A stretch of DNA of 7,683 bases, from assembly GCA_026392555.1 (NCBI GenBank), contig JAPLBW010000009.1, positions 1 to 7,683 on the forward strand, in the 5' to 3' direction. The stretch's first letter is position 1; the number at the start of each line of letters is the position of its first letter. The notes under the pieces are model-generated. The model did not search any database and was not told the origin of the DNA. It worked only from the letters and a program-made list of their open reading frames with translations. The DNA comes from Actinomycetota bacterium (lineage in GTDB: Bacteria; Actinomycetota; Actinomycetes; UBA12327). The position numbers were made by a program, and so were the translations under genes. This document shows, in pieces, positions 6,510 to 7,683 of this stretch.

Positions 6510-7397
6510 ATGTCTTCGGCGCTGACAGATATCACACCGATCGCAGGCAAGACATACGAAGGATTTACGGCTCGACCGATGACCGGCTCTTTTGGTGCCC
6601 TGATCAGTGGGGTGCAAGTTGCTGACGCCATTGACAACGATGAGCTCTTTTCCCAATTGCGCGCTGCATGGATTGATTACCAAGCTTTGTTCTTTCGCGA
6701 CCAAGAATTAACGCCAGCGCAGCACCTAGCGTTGGGAAAGCGCTTCGGCGAAGTGCAAACCGAGGGGTACGCGCCAAGCCTTGATGAGCACCCAGGCGTC
6801 TGGGTGCAGGAATACCCCGACATGTATCAAGGACCAGTAAGCGACATCAACTGGCATGCCGACAGTTCGTTCCGGGAAAACCCCACCCGTGGTTCGCTGC
6901 TCTATGCACTCGATGTTCCTGTTGCTGCTGGTGACACTGTCTGGGCAGACGCGTACGCGGCTTACGAAGCGCTGAGCGATTCGTGGAAGTCGTTTGTTGA
7001 TCCGTTAACCGCAATTCACGATGTGGCAACTAAGGGGCTGCACAACATGCTCGACACCATGGGCGGTGGAGTTATCGCGATGCGTGCTGCTTTGCCTCCC
7101 ACGGAGCAGCCTGTTGTGGCCACTCATCCCGAATCAGGGAGAAAGATGTTGTTCGTCTCTGAACTCATGACGCGTGAAATTGTGGGAATGACGGAGCGCG
7201 AAAGCCGAGCCGTCCTGGACTTCTTGTTTGCCCACCAGACCCGGCCTGAGTTCCAATGCCGCTGGCACTGGGAGCCCAATTCGCTGGTCCTGTGGGACAA
7301 CTACGCAACGATCCACCGTGGAATCTTTGACTTTGGCATGACCCACCGCCTGATGCACCGAGTGTCTTTCCATGATGGCTGGCGACCATCCGCCTAA
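6510..7397 (+). CDS. TauD/TfdA-family Fe(II)/2-oxoglutarate-dependent dioxygenase
   Basis: A 295-residue cytoplasmic enzyme, close to the usual 280-300 residues of the TauD/TfdA family. Members use Fe(II), oxygen and 2-oxoglutarate to hydroxylate a substrate, often releasing sulfite or an aldehyde from a sulfonate, ether or similar compound. The iron-binding facial triad is visible: H116 and D118 in NWHADSSF, and H269 in WDNYATIHRG. R280 and R284 (HRLMHRVSF) lie 11 and 15 residues after the last histidine, the same spacing as the 2-oxoglutarate-binding arginines of Escherichia coli TauD. The N-terminal pattern (TGSFGALISGVQVAD, then LFFRDQELTPAQHLALGKRFG) is also typical. No signal peptide is seen. 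The substrate cannot be assigned; there is no sulfonate transporter gene next to it. It diverges from an unknown membrane protein with a shared control region and ends 12 bases before a strong terminator. All catalytic residues are present, so it should be active. Confidence 0.93.
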   Translation: MSSALTDITPIAGKTYEGFTARPMTGSFGALISGVQVADAIDNDELFSQLRAAWIDYQALFFRDQELTPAQHLALGKRFGEVQTEGYAPSLDEHPGVWVQEYPDMYQGPVSDINWHADSSFRENPTRGSLLYALDVPVAAGDTVWADAYAAYEALSDSWKSFVDPLTAIHDVATKGLHNMLDTMGGGVIAMRAALPPTEQPVVATHPESGRKMLFVSELMTREIVGMTERESRAVLDFLFAHQTRPEFQCRWHWEPNSLVLWDNYATIHRGIFDFGMTHRLMHRVSFHDGWRPSA

Positions 7398-7408
7398 TGC
7401 CGGACAAA

Positions 7409-7446
7409 AGTTAAGGGGCCACGATCTTTCTCGTGGCCCCTTAACT
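7409..7446. terminator. Bidirectional hairpin terminator between convergent genes
   Basis: A perfect 16-base inverted repeat: AGTTAAGGGGCCACGA (7409-7424) and TCGTGGCCCCTTAACT (7431-7446), with a 6-base loop TCTTTC. It sits between the dioxygenase stop (7397) and the fasciclin gene stop (7456). Read on the minus strand the stem is followed by a short T run (complement of AAAAG at 7406-7410), so it is a more classical intrinsic terminator for the fasciclin gene. On the plus strand there is no T run, which is common in actinobacteria. Confidence 0.88.
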
Positions 7447-7455
7447 GTGGACTGA

Positions 7456-7683
7456 CTATGCAGCAGGAAGCAGGACGGTGTCGATCACGTAAACGCGAGC
7501 GTTAGCCGTCTTGACGTTTCCACACACGATGTTGGAGACGTTTCCAGGAGTAGTGGTGGTGACCGTGAAGGTCTGCCCAGAACCTGCAACCGTGATTGGT
7601 GCGCCATTAAGGGTCGTGAACTGTCCAGCCAACTTGTCCGGCGTGATGTCAGAGGCAACGACGTGGTACTTCAAGATGTTGGC
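7456..7683 (-). CDS. Fasciclin (FAS1) domain protein, C-terminal part (runs off right edge)
   Basis: The reverse strand is open from the window edge to a TAG at 7458-7456, giving the last 75 residues of a larger protein. ANILKYHVVASDITPDKL, then TTLNGAPITV, then NIVCGNVKTANARVYVIDTV followed by LLPAA, is the end of a FAS1 domain: the YHV segment and the final VYVIDTVLLP strand are its hallmarks. The VCGxVxTANAxVYxIDTVLxP pattern is very like mycobacterial MPT83 and MPB70, secreted or lipid-anchored surface proteins thought to act in adhesion. The single visible cysteine (54th residue of the fragment) corresponds to the one that forms a disulfide in MPB70, so a partner cysteine is expected in the missing part. 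The signal peptide and start lie outside the window. The protein ends right after the domain, so nothing follows it. Transcription is probably stopped by the hairpin at 7409-7446. Confidence 0.88.
   Translation of the reverse strand, partial: ANILKYHVVASDITPDKLAGQFTTLNGAPITVAGSGQTFTVTTTTPGNVSNIVCGNVKTANARVYVIDTVLLPAA

Noticed and set aside
1..7683. CRISPR arrays, tRNA or rRNA genes, insertion sequences and attachment sites
   Set aside because: No regularly spaced repeats, cloverleaf-like runs, transposase motifs or flanking terminal repeats were seen on reading.

Overview
The window looks like chromosomal DNA from a moderate-GC actinobacterium. The main evidence is a divergent pair typical of that phylum: the start of a PPA1309-family protein on the minus strand and a full-length UPF0182 membrane protein on the plus strand. 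A fasciclin-domain tail resembling mycobacterial MPT83/MPB70 at the right edge agrees with this. I cannot name a genus. Hand-counted stretches run from about 47% GC (helicase gene) to about 62% (exonuclease gene), so the organism is probably not a very high-GC streptomycete or mycobacterium (inference).

Layout. 1-142 (minus): 5' end of the PPA1309-like gene. 170-3088 (plus): UPF0182 protein with seven predicted membrane helices and a large outside domain. 3094-3765 (plus): DEDDh 3'-5' exonuclease of the DnaQ/epsilon type, starting with GTG 5 bases after the previous stop. 3793-5454 (plus): fusion of a NERD nuclease domain to a compact superfamily 1 helicase. These three plus-strand genes are tightly spaced and probably co-transcribed. 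5451-6317 (minus): unrecognised polytopic membrane protein whose stop codon lies within the same TTAA as the helicase stop. 6318-6509: divergent regulatory region with nested inverted repeats. 6510-7397 (plus): TauD/TfdA-type Fe(II)/2-oxoglutarate dioxygenase. 7409-7446: strong hairpin terminator between convergent genes. 7456-7683 (minus): C-terminal part of a secreted-type FAS1 protein.

How the genes may work together. The exonuclease and the NERD-helicase sit side by side and could act on the same nucleic acid substrates in repair or in defence against foreign DNA; this is inference from adjacency and domains. The NERD-helicase is the best candidate for an under-described system: it carries all main catalytic motifs of both domains in one 553-residue chain and is clearly poorer in GC than its upstream neighbour. 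The membrane protein and the dioxygenase share a 192-base divergent control region with operator-like palindromes, so they may be co-regulated, but neither substrate can be read from sequence. No RNA genes, CRISPR arrays, insertion sequences or attachment sites were seen.
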